Positions 37,693 through 47,215 are shown, numbered from the stretch's first letter. The stretch: DNA of 64,000 nucleotides from Bradyrhizobium sp. CCBAU 51765 (GCF_015291725.1 NZ_CP030038.1:5445001-5509000), one strand, 5' to 3'. Program-made: numbers and translations. The notes: generated from the sequence alone by a model not told the origin.

Positions 37693-38763
37693 CTACTGGA
37701 ACTGCGACTTCTTGTAATAGCCGCTGTCGACCAGCACCTTCTCCCAATTGTCTTTGTAGACCACCACCGGCTTGAGCAGATAGGACGGAACGGTCTTGAC
37801 GCCGTTCTCGTAGGTCTTGGTATCGTTGACGGCGACCTCCTTGCCGGCGAGCGCGGCGTCGACCATGTCGGCGGTCACCTTGGCGAGATCGCGGGTGTCC
37901 TTGAAGATGGTCGAATACTGGTCGCCGCGCAGCATGGCCTTGATCGATGGCACTTCGGCATCCTGACCGGAGATGATCGGCATCGGCTGGTCGGCGCTGC
38001 CGTAGCCGACACCTTTCAGCGAGGAGATGATGCCGATCGAGATGCCGTCATAGGGCGACAGCACGGCATTGATCTTCTTGTTGCCGTAGTAGGCGCTGAG
38101 CAGATTGTCCATGCGGGCCTGCGCGGTGGCGCCATCCCAGCGCAGGGTCGCAACCTTGTCCATGCCCATCTGGCCCGAGGCAACGACGAGCTTGCCGCTG
38201 TCGATGTAGGGCTTCAAGACGCTCATCGCGCCGTTGTAGAAAAAGTAGGCGTTGTTGTCGTCGGGCGAGCCGCCGAACAGCTCGATGTTGAAGGGACCCT
38301 TGCCTTCCTTCAGCCCGAGCCCCTGCTCGATCGACTGCGCCTGCAAGACGCCGACCTGGAAATTGTCGAAGGTCGCATAATAGTCGACGTTCGGCGTGCC
38401 GCGGATGAGGCGGTCATAGGCGATGACCGTGATGCCTTTTGCTTTCGCCTGCTTGAGCACGTCCGACAGCGTGGTGCCGTCGATCGCGGCGATCACCAGC
38501 GCCTTCGCGCCCTTGGTCACCATGTTCTCGACCTGCGAGAGCTGGTTCGGAATGTCGTCCTCGGCATATTGCAGGTCGGTGTTGTAGCCGCGCTCCTTCA
38601 GCACCTTGACCATGTTGTTGCCGTCGTCGATCCAGCGCGCCGACGACTTCGTCGGCATGGCGATGCCGACGGTCGCCTTCTGGGCGAAGGCGGTGACGCC
38701 CGTGGCCATCGTGGCAGCGCCGGCCAGCGCCAGCGCGAAGAATGTCGTCTTCAGTCTCAGCAT
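37693..38763 (-). CDS. chvE: ChvE-type periplasmic sugar-binding protein
   Basis: The 356-residue protein has a signal peptide (residues 1 to about 27, ending VTAFA) and is, by direct reading, very close to Agrobacterium ChvE: VGIAMPTKSSARWIDDGNN, DDIPNQLSQVENMVTKG and ELFGGSPDDNNA are nearly identical to what I know of that protein. ChvE binds galactose, glucose, arabinose, xylose and sugar acids with high affinity and delivers them to GguAB. In Agrobacterium it also signals to VirA; no virA is in this window. Confidence 0.95.
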   Translation of the reverse strand: MLRLKTTFFALALAGAATMATGVTAFAQKATVGIAMPTKSSARWIDDGNNMVKVLKERGYNTDLQYAEDDIPNQLSQVENMVTKGAKALVIAAIDGTTLSDVLKQAKAKGITVIAYDRLIRGTPNVDYYATFDNFQVGVLQAQSIEQGLGLKEGKGPFNIELFGGSPDDNNAYFFYNGAMSVLKPYIDSGKLVVASGQMGMDKVATLRWDGATAQARMDNLLSAYYGNKKINAVLSPYDGISIGIISSLKGVGYGSADQPMPIISGQDAEVPSIKAMLRGDQYSTIFKDTRDLAKVTADMVDAALAGKEVAVNDTKTYENGVKTVPSYLLKPVVVYKDNWEKVLVDSGYYKKSQFQ

Positions 38764-38835
38764 GTTTCACTCCCTTGGGTGTCAGACTGTTTCTTCGTGA
38801 CGTCGAGTACGTGGTCGTTGGATGCCTCTGGTCTC

Positions 38836-39717
38836 CTATGCGAGCTTGACGTCGGGCTCCGCGCGTCCGCGCGCGGCCGCCTCCAACAAGAAAGTGCAAC
38901 CGGCTTGCGGATCGGCGGCGCGCGCAGTCGCGTCCATGTCCTGCCAGGCCGAGGTGACGAGCAGGCGCGACAGATCCGGGCCGACAAAGGCAGGACAGCT
39001 CGCCTGCCTTGCCGGCACGCCGAGTGAGCGCAGGCGCTCGCCTTGCGGAGAATAGACATCGATCCGGCTCGCGCCCCAGCACGCGTTCCAGATGTTTCCT
39101 TCGGCATCGCACACCGAGCCATCGAAGCCGCCGATGCCGGTGTGGCGCAACAGCACCTCCGGCTCGCCGCGCGGCAGGCCGGTCGCGGGATTGAGCGAAA
39201 CGGCGTAGAGCACGGCGCGCGCGCTATCGGCGAAATAGCCGATCGCGCCATCCGGCGAGAAGCAGATCGAGTTGGGAATACTGATGCGGGGAAACAGCAG
39301 CGAGATCTTACCGCGATGGAACGCGTAGATCGCGCCTGCCCCCGGCTCCGCGTTGCGTCCCATGGTGCCGATCCAGAACGTGCCGGACTGATGCACCCGC
39401 GCGTCGTTGGAGCGGGTCGCGGGATTGTCGGCTTCGAGCGGACAGAGCAGCGTCATCACGCCATCGACGAGCTTGCGGATGTAGAGACCGTCCTCGGCGA
39501 CGATCAATTGGCGCTCCGCATCGATGCGTCCGAGCGCGCTCGCCATCCGGCCGAGCGCGTGGACGCGGATGCTGCCGCTGCCGAGCTGCGCCTCGAACAG
39601 CAGCCCTTCACGGATGTCGAACCACCAGGCTGTGTCGGTGGTCGCGTCATAGGTCGGCCCTTCGCCCAGATGGCAGGGATGGCCCGAGAGCACGGTCGTG
39701 GGCACCTGTTCCATCAT
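38836..39717 (-). CDS. SMP-30/gluconolactonase-family sugar lactonase
   Basis: The protein has 293 residues from ATG 39717 (GAGG at 5 bp). SMP-30 propeller segments with likely metal ligands are visible: HLGEGPTYD (Glu near residue 18), SNDARVHQSGTFWIGTM (Asn and Asp) and PNSICFSPDG, then DGSVCDAEGNIWNACWG. It would hydrolyse the aldonolactone formed by the sugar 1-dehydrogenase two genes upstream. It overlaps galM by 4 bp and is followed by chvE after 72 bp. Confidence 0.88.
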   Translation of the reverse strand: MMEQVPTTVLSGHPCHLGEGPTYDATTDTAWWFDIREGLLFEAQLGSGSIRVHALGRMASALGRIDAERQLIVAEDGLYIRKLVDGVMTLLCPLEADNPATRSNDARVHQSGTFWIGTMGRNAEPGAGAIYAFHRGKISLLFPRISIPNSICFSPDGAIGYFADSARAVLYAVSLNPATGLPRGEPEVLLRHTGIGGFDGSVCDAEGNIWNACWGASRIDVYSPQGERLRSLGVPARQASCPAFVGPDLSRLLVTSAWQDMDATARAADPQAGCTFLLEAAARGRAEPDVKLA

Positions 39718-40790
39718 GGTGACCTCACTGAAAAGCGATAGACCGTATGATGGCGATAGACGTCGCCGGGGTCGAGGCGCGGGCTCGGAAAATCCGTCCG
39801 GTTGGGCGCGTCCGGCCAGATATGAGGTTCCAGGCACATGGCGTCCGATTGACGAATGAGCTTACCGCCCTTTCCGAAGGTCGTGCCATCCAGATAATTG
39901 CCGGAATAGATCTGGAGCCCGGGCTGATCGGTGAAAAGCTCCATGATGCGGCCTGAGCGCTGCGCCTCCAGCCGGGCGACAAACGCGAGCTTGCCGTCGC
40001 GGGCGAGGCAGTAGGTGTGGTCGTAGCCCCTGCCGTTCTGCAATTGCTGATCGCTCTCGCGGATCCGCTCGCCGACCGGCCGCGGCTCGCGGAAGTCGAA
40101 CGGCGTGCCGGCTACCGGGCGTGGCGGCTCCGGCAGCGGAATGGCGGTGGGATCGATCGCCAGGAAATGGTCTGCGGCGACCGTCAGCTTGTGGTCGAGA
40201 ATGGAAGTACCCGACGTCGCGCCCTCGAGGTTGAAGAAGCTGTGGTTGGTCAGGTTGACGATGGTCGGCCGGTCCGTCCGCGCCTCCATGATGAGCGAGA
40301 GTTCGGCCGGGCCGGTGACGCGATAGGTCACACGCACGTCAAGCCGGCCGGGATAGTTCTCTTCGCCATGCGGGCTGACACAGGTGAGCGTCACCGCGGG
40401 TTCGGCGCCCTCGTCGAGGTCCGCAAGCTCCCAGAGCTTGCGGTCGAATCCGTCGAGGCCGCCGTGCAGCGCATTGGGACCGTTGTTGACGGCAAGCTGC
40501 ACCGTCTCGCCGTCGAGCAAAAACTGGCCCTTGGCAATGCGATTGGCGTAGCGGCCGACGGTTGCGCCGAAGAACTTTCGTTCGGCCAGATAGCCGGCGA
40601 ATGTATCGTGGCCGAGCACGACGTCGTCGTGGCCGCCCCGCGCATCCGGGGTGATCAACGCCTGAAGCACGGCGCCATGGGTGATGATCCGCGCCTCGAA
40701 GCCGCCCTCCCCGCGCAGCACGATGCGCTCGACCTTGCGGCCGTCCGGCAGCGTCCCGAAAACGTCTCTGGTGATTTTTGATGCGGCCAT
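39714..40790 (-). CDS. galM: Aldose 1-epimerase (mutarotase)
   Basis: This 358-residue enzyme interconverts the alpha and beta anomers of aldoses. Conserved features are NNGPNALHGG (His near 108), LTNHSFFNLEG (His near 182) and CLEPHIWPDAPN (the general-base Glu near 322). It would supply the anomer used by the adjacent 1-dehydrogenase. It lies 2 bp downstream of that gene and overlaps the lactonase start, within one operon. Confidence 0.92.
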   Translation of the reverse strand: MAASKITRDVFGTLPDGRKVERIVLRGEGGFEARIITHGAVLQALITPDARGGHDDVVLGHDTFAGYLAERKFFGATVGRYANRIAKGQFLLDGETVQLAVNNGPNALHGGLDGFDRKLWELADLDEGAEPAVTLTCVSPHGEENYPGRLDVRVTYRVTGPAELSLIMEARTDRPTIVNLTNHSFFNLEGATSGTSILDHKLTVAADHFLAIDPTAIPLPEPPRPVAGTPFDFREPRPVGERIRESDQQLQNGRGYDHTYCLARDGKLAFVARLEAQRSGRIMELFTDQPGLQIYSGNYLDGTTFGKGGKLIRQSDAMCLEPHIWPDAPNRTDFPSPRLDPGDVYRHHTVYRFSVRSP

Positions 40791-40792
40791 GT

Positions 40793-41719
40793 TCAGTCCA
40801 CGAACGGCTCGACGATCGTGCGTTTGCCCAGCAGGAAGGCGTCGGCGACGAGACGCAGCGGCGTCAGATCCATGTCACTCGTGCCGGTCGCTGCGAGTTC
40901 GACGAAGCGCCGGTAGAGCCCGCGATATTCCTCATCAGGCGCCTCGGCAAGCACCTTGCCGTCGACGGCCATGCGCGCGCCACCGCTGGACAGAGTCATC
41001 CGGCCCCGATCCGTTTCGACGACGATATCCCAGCTCTGCGGCCCGGTCTGGCGGAAATCGAACTCGGCGGTCACAGGCAGGCCTCTGATATCAGTCAGTG
41101 TCAGGTTCGCCGCGATCGGCGCCTGGCAATTGGCCGGGAAGGCCAGCTCGGCCGCGGTGACGAACACGGGCTTCGGTAGAATCCTGGTCAGGATCGACAG
41201 CGCATTGATGCCGGGATCGAACACGCCAAGGCCGCCCGGCTCCCAGATCCAGGCCTGGCCGGGATGCCAGACGCGGACATCTTCCTTCCAGCTAATGTGC
41301 ACGGAGGCGATGCGGCGCTCGGCGAGCCATTGCCGCGCCGGCTCGACCGCCGGCGCATGGCGCGAATGCCAGGTCGCAAACAGTGTGCGCTTCGCTTCCG
41401 CTGCCATTGCGATCAGCGGATCGAGCTCGGCAACGCCGGTGCCCGGCGGCTTCTCCAGCATAACATGCTTGCCGGCGGCAAGAGCTGCCGCAGCCTGGGC
41501 CCGGCGCACCTGCGGCGGCGTGCAGAGCGACACCGCATCGATCGGCGGTCCCCGCTCCAGCAATTCCTCGATGGTGGCAAAATGCGGCAATTCCGGCAGC
41601 GACGCGTTGCGGCTGGCGACGGCCGCCAGTGTCGCGCCCGGCACCGCGGCGATCGCGCCGACATGCTGGTCGCGCGCGATCTTGCCGAACCCGACGATGG
41701 CGATGCGAAGGTCTGTCAC
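40793..41719 (-). CDS. Gfo/Idh/MocA-family D-galactose / L-arabinose 1-dehydrogenase
   Basis: The 308-residue enzyme has an N-terminal Rossmann fold (IVGFGKIARDQH at residues 8-19) and the EKPPG motif near residue 94. The segments TLFATWHSRHAPAVEPARQW and WHPGQAWIWEPGGLGVFDPG resemble, as I recall it, Azospirillum L-arabinose 1-dehydrogenase and related galactose dehydrogenases. It oxidises the sugar at C1 to a lactone with NAD(P). The start is GTG at 41719, overlapping the regulator stop as GTGA. Confidence 0.87.
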   Translation of the reverse strand: MTDLRIAIVGFGKIARDQHVGAIAAVPGATLAAVASRNASLPELPHFATIEELLERGPPIDAVSLCTPPQVRRAQAAAALAAGKHVMLEKPPGTGVAELDPLIAMAAEAKRTLFATWHSRHAPAVEPARQWLAERRIASVHISWKEDVRVWHPGQAWIWEPGGLGVFDPGINALSILTRILPKPVFVTAAELAFPANCQAPIAANLTLTDIRGLPVTAEFDFRQTGPQSWDIVVETDRGRMTLSSGGARMAVDGKVLAEAPDEEYRGLYRRFVELAATGTSDMDLTPLRLVADAFLLGKRTIVEPFVD

Positions 41720-42492
41720 GCTCGTTCTCCAGTATCCGCAGACGGCAGCGCCTCGGCCGGCGCGGTCTCGATCGCGGCACCCTCATGGCGATGCATTCCA
41801 TTGTGAATGACGAAGACCATCGCTTCGGCGGCGGCGTCGGCGTCGCGGGCCGCGATGGCATCGACGATCCTCTGGTGCCACAGCAGCACAGTATCGCGAT
41901 CCTCCGGCTCAACCGGGGCGCTGAGGAGGAAGGACGCGCGCAGCGCGGCCTCGATGACGTGCCCGATCGAGCGCATGAACAAATTGCCCGAGGCGCGCGC
42001 CACGGCCACGTGAAGCGCGAGATCGGCATCGGCAAAGCCCACCGAGTCGGATGCCTCACGCCGCATGCGCTCCATGCTGCGCCGGAGCTCGGCAAGGTCT
42101 TCCTCCGACCGCCGCGTCGCCGCGAGCATGGCCGCACGCGGCTCGACCGCAAGACGGATCTCGGCGAGATCGTTGAGGAAGCGCTTGTCGATGCCGGCGT
42201 CGAGGTGCCAGGCCAGCACATCAGCGTCGAACATGTTCCAGGCGCCGCGCTCGCGCACGACAGTCCCGACCCGCGCCTTGGTGGTGAGCAGGCCCTTGGC
42301 GACCAGCGTCTTCACGCTCTCCCGCAACACCGGCCGCGACACGCCGAACATCGCGATCATCTCGGCATCGCCCGGCAGACGCGTGCCTTCCGCATAGCGG
42401 CCGGCGATGATGTCGACGCCGATCGAACGGGCCACCTCCGCATGGTTGGAATGGGCCCGCCGCGTCGGGATGACGAGAATGCGAGAGGTCAT
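41716..42492 (-). CDS. GntR-family (FadR-type) transcriptional regulator
   Basis: From ATG 42492 the protein has 258 residues: a winged helix-turn-helix (RLPGDAEMIAMFGVSRPVLRES, in two parts, residues 38-59) and an all-helical FCD effector domain (LAEIRLAVEPRAAMLAA). It overlaps yjfF by 4 bp and the dehydrogenase by 4 bp, so it is embedded in the operon that it probably regulates. A candidate operator lies upstream of ytfQ at 47197. Confidence 0.88.
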   Translation of the reverse strand: MTSRILVIPTRRAHSNHAEVARSIGVDIIAGRYAEGTRLPGDAEMIAMFGVSRPVLRESVKTLVAKGLLTTKARVGTVVRERGAWNMFDADVLAWHLDAGIDKRFLNDLAEIRLAVEPRAAMLAATRRSEEDLAELRRSMERMRREASDSVGFADADLALHVAVARASGNLFMRSIGHVIEAALRASFLLSAPVEPEDRDTVLLWHQRIVDAIAARDADAAAEAMVFVIHNGMHRHEGAAIETAPAEALPSADTGERA

Positions 42493-43469
42493 GACGCCGC
42501 TCCTGCGCTCTTGACCACCGGCCGGCGCGCCAGCGCGACCAGCCCCTGCTGCAAGGCGATGAAGGCGAACAGTAGCACGCCGGTCGCGATCTTGGTCCAC
42601 CAGCTCGACAAGGTGCCGTCGAAATTGATGTAGGTCTGGATCAGGCCCTGGATCAGCACGCCGAGGAAGGTGCCGATCACCGAGCCCTGGCCGCCCGTCA
42701 GCAGCGTGCCGCCGATCACGACGGCGGCGATGGTGTCGAGCTCGACACCGACGGCGGAGAGCGAATAGCCGGCACTGGTGTAGAAGGAGAAGACGATGCC
42801 GGCGATCCCCGCGAGCAGGCTCGACAGCATGTAGATCTTGATCGTCATCTTGCCGACGGCAACGCCCATCAGGCTTGCGGTGGTCCGGTTGCCGCCGAGT
42901 GCATAGACGTTGGCCCCGAACCGGGTGAGATGCAGAAGCAAGGCGCCGGCGATCACGATTGCGAGCATGATGATCGCGATCGCGGTCAGTCGTCCCCCGC
43001 CGGGCATCCGCACCGCGAAGTCCGACACGGCGGAATAGACCGGCGCGGTGATCGGTACCGATTCGGTCGAGAGCAGGAAGCTCGCACCGCGCGCCAGGAA
43101 CATGCCGGCAAGCGTCACGATGAACGGTGGCAAATCGAAGACATGGATCACCGCGCCCATCGCCGCACCGAAGGCCGCCGAGAGCAGGAGAATGGCGACG
43201 AAGGCGACCAGCGGCGGCATGCCCCAGCGCTCGATCGCGAGCGCGACGAACACGGTGGTGAAGCCGATCACCGATCCGACCGAAAGATCTATGCCGCCGG
43301 AGATGATCACAAATGTCATGCCGGTCGCGACGATGCCGAGGAAGGCGTTGTCGGTGAGGAGATTCCCGACCACGCGCGTCGAGGCGATAGTGGGAAACTG
43401 CAGCGCGCAGAGCACGAAGCCCGCAACGAGCACGATGGCCGTGATGAGAACGGGCGGCAGGCCTTTCAT
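42489..43469 (-). CDS. yjfF: Sugar ABC transporter permease (YjfF type)
   Basis: A 326-residue permease with about nine helices and the family motifs ISGGIDLSVGSVIGFTTVF, DLPPFIVTLAGMFLARG and YALGGNRTTASLMGV. In E. coli the YtfQRT-YjfF importer takes up galactofuranose and uses two different permeases. The start at 43469 overlaps ytfT by 4 bp; the very long open frame around it is a shadow except for this part. Confidence 0.9.
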   Translation of the reverse strand: MKGLPPVLITAIVLVAGFVLCALQFPTIASTRVVGNLLTDNAFLGIVATGMTFVIISGGIDLSVGSVIGFTTVFVALAIERWGMPPLVAFVAILLLSAAFGAAMGAVIHVFDLPPFIVTLAGMFLARGASFLLSTESVPITAPVYSAVSDFAVRMPGGGRLTAIAIIMLAIVIAGALLLHLTRFGANVYALGGNRTTASLMGVAVGKMTIKIYMLSSLLAGIAGIVFSFYTSAGYSLSAVGVELDTIAAVVIGGTLLTGGQGSVIGTFLGVLIQGLIQTYINFDGTLSSWWTKIATGVLLFAFIALQQGLVALARRPVVKSAGAAS

Positions 43470-44458
43470 GCCTTGGTCCTCCGCAGCCGCATGGCAATCC
43501 CGGCAAGCCCCGACAGTTTCGGTGATTGCAGCAGCAACACCGCGAGCACCACCACCGCCTTGACCAGCAGATTGAACTCCGGCGGATAGCCTGACAGCAG
43601 GATGCCGGTGTTCATGGTCTGGATGATGAGCGCCCCCAACACGGCGAGCACGAGGCTGAAACGGCCGCCGAACAGCGAGGTGCCGCCGATCACCACCGCA
43701 AGAATGGCGTCGAGCTCGAGCCAGAGGCCGGCATTGTTGGCATCGGCACCCATGATGTCCGCCGCCGCGATCACGCCGGCGAGCGCAGCGCAGACGCCGC
43801 ACCAGACGTAGACCGAAAGGATCATGGCGCGGGTGCCGACGCCGGCGAGCTCGCTCGCCCGCGCATTGCCGCCGGTTGCCTCGATCAGCAGCCCGAGCGC
43901 CGAGCCGCGCACCACTGCGGCGGTGAGGACCAGCATGCCCAGGGCAATCACGACCGGCACCGGCAGGCCGAGTACCGAGCCATTGCCGAGCCAGACCAGA
44001 TCCGGCGAGGAAAACGTGACGATGCGCCCCTCGGTGATCAGCTGGGCGATGCCGCGTCCCGCCACCATCAGGATCAGCGTCGCCACGATCGGTTGCATGC
44101 CGAGCACGGCGACGAGAAAGCCGTTCCACAAGCCGCAGACGAGTCCGGCGCCAAGCGCGGCCGTCAGCACGATCGGCAGCCCGTAGCTGTCGGCGAGGCT
44201 CGCCGCGATGGCGCCTGAGATCGCCATGACGGCGCCGACTGAGAGATCGATACCGCGCGTCGCGATCACCAGCACCATGCCGAGCGTGAGCAGCGCCACG
44301 GGCGTGCCGCGATTGAGCACGTCGATCAGGCTGCCAAAGAGACGACCATCCTGGAGGCGCAGGTCGAAGAACTGCGGGGATACCATGCGATCGACCGCGA
44401 GGATGACGATCAGCGCCAGAACCTGGGCAAGGCCGCGGCGCGGCAACAGTGCGGTCAT
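43466..44458 (-). CDS. ytfT: Sugar ABC transporter permease (YtfT type)
   Basis: The 330-residue permease carries IATRGIDLSVGAVMAISGA, LGMQPIVATLILMVAGRG and ATGGNARASELAGVGTR. It is the partner permease of YjfF and overlaps both neighbouring genes by 4 bp, so ytfR, ytfT, yjfF and gntR should be translated as one coupled unit. Confidence 0.9.
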   Translation of the reverse strand: MTALLPRRGLAQVLALIVILAVDRMVSPQFFDLRLQDGRLFGSLIDVLNRGTPVALLTLGMVLVIATRGIDLSVGAVMAISGAIAASLADSYGLPIVLTAALGAGLVCGLWNGFLVAVLGMQPIVATLILMVAGRGIAQLITEGRIVTFSSPDLVWLGNGSVLGLPVPVVIALGMLVLTAAVVRGSALGLLIEATGGNARASELAGVGTRAMILSVYVWCGVCAALAGVIAAADIMGADANNAGLWLELDAILAVVIGGTSLFGGRFSLVLAVLGALIIQTMNTGILLSGYPPEFNLLVKAVVVLAVLLLQSPKLSGLAGIAMRLRRTKA

Positions 44459-45999
44459 GCCCGGCCCTCATGCGCAGTCGCGGCGCCATCGGCGGCGATC
44501 GCCGCGAGAATGTTGCCGACGTCGATCGCCTCTCCAGCGAGCTCTTCGACATGGGCGCGGTCGCGCAGCACGACGACTCGGTCCGAATAGGTCACGATCT
44601 CGTCGAGCTCGGAGGAGATCACGAGCAGCGCCAGACCATCGTCGCAGAGCTCGCGGATCAGGCGGATGATCTCGGCATGCGCGCCGACGTCGATGCCGCG
44701 GGTCGGCTCGTCCAGCACCAACAGGCGCGGCGACGTCGCGAGCCAGCGCGCCAGCAACACCTTCTGCTGATTGCCGCCGGAAAGCAGTCCAACGGGACGT
44801 TCCGGATCAGGCGGGCGGATGTCGAGCATCCTGACGTAGCGGCGCGCGATCTCGTCCTGCTCGCGGCGCGACAGCGGGCGATGCAGGCCGCGCTTGGCCT
44901 GGAGCGCGAGCACGATATTCTCGCGCACGCTGAGCTCGGCAATAATGCCGTCGGTCTTGCGTTCCTCCGGGCAGTAGCCAAAACCGTGGCGCACGCCGTC
45001 GCGCGGCGACTGCAGCCGCACCGGCGCGCCTTCCACCCTCGCCTGCCCGCGATCGGCGCGTTCGGCGCCGAACACCAGCCGCGCCGTCTCGGTGCGGCCT
45101 GAACCGAGCAGTCCGGCAAGTCCGACGACCTCGCCATGGCGCAGCTCGAGATTGAACGGCGCGACGTAACCGGCCTTGCCGTAACCTTCGAAGCTCGCGC
45201 AGATCTCGCGCGCCTTGTGTTCGGTAGCAGAAGCCCGCGTGCTGGTGGTCTCCGCGAGCTCGCGACCGAGCATCATCCGGATCAGCTCGAGGCGCGGCAG
45301 TGAAGCTGTTTCACGCTCCCCGACCAGGCGGCCGTTGCGCAGCACCGTGATGCGGTCGGAGATCTCGTAGACCTGATCGAGGAAGTGGCTGACGAAGACG
45401 ATGCCGATGCCGCGCTGCGCGAGCTGGCGCATGATGCCGAAAAGAATCTCGACCTCATGGCGGTCCAGGCTCGCGGTGGGTTCATCCAGGATCAGCACGC
45501 GCGCGGAGAGATCGACCGCGCGCGCGATCGCGGTGACGTGCTGGATAGCCACCGAATAGTTGCCGAGCGGCGCGGCGACATCGATATCGAGACCGAAATC
45601 TGCAAGCAGTGCCTTGGCGCGGCGGCGCATCTCGCCTTCGCGCACGATGCCGAAACGCATCGGCTGGCGGTCGAGGAACAGGTTCTGCGCCACCGACAGG
45701 TTCGGCAGCAGGTTGACCTCTTGGTAGACGGTGGCGATGCCGGCGCCAAGCGCCGCCTTGGCCGAGCGCGGCACGACCTCTTCGCCACCGAGCCTGACAG
45801 TGCCGGCATCGCGGGGAAACACGCCGGTGATCACCTTGATCAGCGTGGACTTGCCGGCGCCGTTCTCGCCGAGCAGGGCATGGATCTCGCCGGCGCGCAG
45901 CGTGAAGTCGACCTCCTGCAACGCGCGCACCGCACCGAAGCTCTTGCTGATCCCGCGCACCTCAAGGAGCGGCGAAACAGGATCGGGGCTGTTTTCCAT
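44455..45999 (-). CDS. ytfR: Sugar ABC transporter ATPase (YtfR type, two ATPase domains)
   Basis: A 514-residue fused double ATPase. The first domain has GENGAGKST and LILDEPTASLD, the second the degenerate GLLGSGRTE loop, LSGGNQQKVLLARW and LVLDEPTRGID. It energises YtfT and YjfF. A 120-bp gap without features separates it from ytfQ upstream. Confidence 0.93.
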   Translation of the reverse strand: MENSPDPVSPLLEVRGISKSFGAVRALQEVDFTLRAGEIHALLGENGAGKSTLIKVITGVFPRDAGTVRLGGEEVVPRSAKAALGAGIATVYQEVNLLPNLSVAQNLFLDRQPMRFGIVREGEMRRRAKALLADFGLDIDVAAPLGNYSVAIQHVTAIARAVDLSARVLILDEPTASLDRHEVEILFGIMRQLAQRGIGIVFVSHFLDQVYEISDRITVLRNGRLVGERETASLPRLELIRMMLGRELAETTSTRASATEHKAREICASFEGYGKAGYVAPFNLELRHGEVVGLAGLLGSGRTETARLVFGAERADRGQARVEGAPVRLQSPRDGVRHGFGYCPEERKTDGIIAELSVRENIVLALQAKRGLHRPLSRREQDEIARRYVRMLDIRPPDPERPVGLLSGGNQQKVLLARWLATSPRLLVLDEPTRGIDVGAHAEIIRLIRELCDDGLALLVISSELDEIVTYSDRVVVLRDRAHVEELAGEAIDVGNILAAIAADGAATAHEGRA

Positions 46000-46119
46000 C
46001 GCAACGTCACTCCCACCGGCGTCCGCTTATGATGCGGATGCCCAGCCTATTCGTTCGCGCAGCGGTTTCGAAGGGGGACCGCCAGGCCGCAAGAAGCAGC
46101 CCGGCAAGGCGCGCCCGCC

Positions 46120-47085
46120 TCAGTAACCGAGGCCCTTCTTGCTGTCGTAGATCTTCTGCGGATCGTCCGCCGCGGTATAGAGCTTGGACTCGGTCTGGAT
46201 CCATTTCGGCGGAACCGTGCCCTTCTCCTTGAACGCCGCGATGGCATCGAGCGCGGGGCCGGCCATGTTCGGCGTCAGCTCGACCGTGGCATTCGCCTCG
46301 CCCGCGGCCATCGCCTTGAAGATGTCGGGCACGGCGTCGATCGAGACCGTGAGAATCTCCTTGCCGGGCTTGAGGCCGGCTTCCTTCATGGCCTGGATCG
46401 CGCCGACCATCATGTCGTCGTTGTGGGCGTAGACCGCGCAGATCGACTTGCCGCCGCCTTCGGCCTTGATGAAGCTCTCCATCACCTCCTTGCCTTTGGC
46501 GCGGGTGAAGTCACCGGTCTGGCTGCGCACCACCTTCAGGTTCGCATACTTGGCGATCGCGGTGTCAAAGCCCTTCTTGCGGTTGGCTGCGACGCTGGCG
46601 CCGACCGTGCCCTGCAATTCGACGATGTTGCAGGCCTTCGTCCCCACCGTCTTGGCGAGCCAGTCGCCGGCAACGGCGCCTTCATGCACGCTGTCCGAAG
46701 TAACAGCAGTGAGATAGAGGTCCTTGCCTGAGGGGTCGATGTCGCGGTCGAGTAGCACGACCGGGATCTTGGCTTCCTTAGCTTCCTTCAGCACCGAATC
46801 CCAGCCGGTCGAGACGACGGGCGCGAGGAAGATCGCATCAACGTTCTGCGCGATGAAGGAGCGGATCGCCTTGATCTGGTTCTCCTGCTTCTGCTGCGCG
46901 TCGGCGATCTTGAGATTGACCTTCCGCTTGGCGGCTTCCTGCTTGGAGACCGAGGTCTCGGCCGCGCGCCAGCCGGATTCCGATCCGATCTGCGAGAAAC
47001 CGATGGTGAGCTGGTCGGCATTGGCGGGCGCCACGAGCAGCAAGGCGGCCATGGCGCTGGCCGCGACGAGGGCTTTAGGGGTCAT
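46120..47085 (-). CDS. ytfQ: Sugar-binding protein (YtfQ type)
   Basis: The 321-residue periplasmic protein has a signal peptide (to about residue 23, ending APANA) and matches YtfQ closely in IGFSQIGSESGWRAAETSVS, QQKQENQIKAIRSF and SGDFTRAKGKEVMESF-like segments (here TGDFTRAKGKEVMESFIK). E. coli YtfQ binds galactofuranose and galactopyranose. It is first in the super-operon and follows the candidate GntR operator by 112 bp. Confidence 0.92.
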   Translation of the reverse strand: MTPKALVAASAMAALLLVAPANADQLTIGFSQIGSESGWRAAETSVSKQEAAKRKVNLKIADAQQKQENQIKAIRSFIAQNVDAIFLAPVVSTGWDSVLKEAKEAKIPVVLLDRDIDPSGKDLYLTAVTSDSVHEGAVAGDWLAKTVGTKACNIVELQGTVGASVAANRKKGFDTAIAKYANLKVVRSQTGDFTRAKGKEVMESFIKAEGGGKSICAVYAHNDDMMVGAIQAMKEAGLKPGKEILTVSIDAVPDIFKAMAAGEANATVELTPNMAGPALDAIAAFKEKGTVPPKWIQTESKLYTAADDPQKIYDSKKGLGY

Positions 47086-47196
47086 CAGGCGTGTCTCCCA
47101 AGATGTTTATCTGTGGCGCCGAATGGTAGCATGGCACCCGCAGACCGGCCTTTCAGGCGCGACGAGAGCACTATTTCATGGAAGACCGGTTCCAAC

Positions 47197-47215
47197 TAGT
47201 CATATTATTTGACTA
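47197..47215. promoter_or_regulatory. Inverted repeat upstream of ytfQ, candidate GntR operator
   Basis: TAGTCA-TATTATT-TGACTA is a perfect 6-bp inverted repeat with an AT-rich 7-bp spacer, standing out in GC-rich DNA. It is 112 bp before ytfQ, at the head of the operon that contains the GntR gene. The remaining gap (47086-47559, 474 bp) holds this site, a repeat at 47375 and a hairpin at 47524, and no gene. Confidence 0.5.

Noticed and set aside
37544..37747. N-terminal extension of GguA across the palindrome
   Set aside because: The added residues come from repeat DNA and from the end of chvE; GguA homologues start at the ATG at 37543.
41716..43506. Possible GntR protein with a 338-residue N-terminal extension
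   Set aside because: The extension lies over yjfF in another frame; the helix-turn-helix starts right after the ATG at 42492, which also gives the usual 4-bp overlap.
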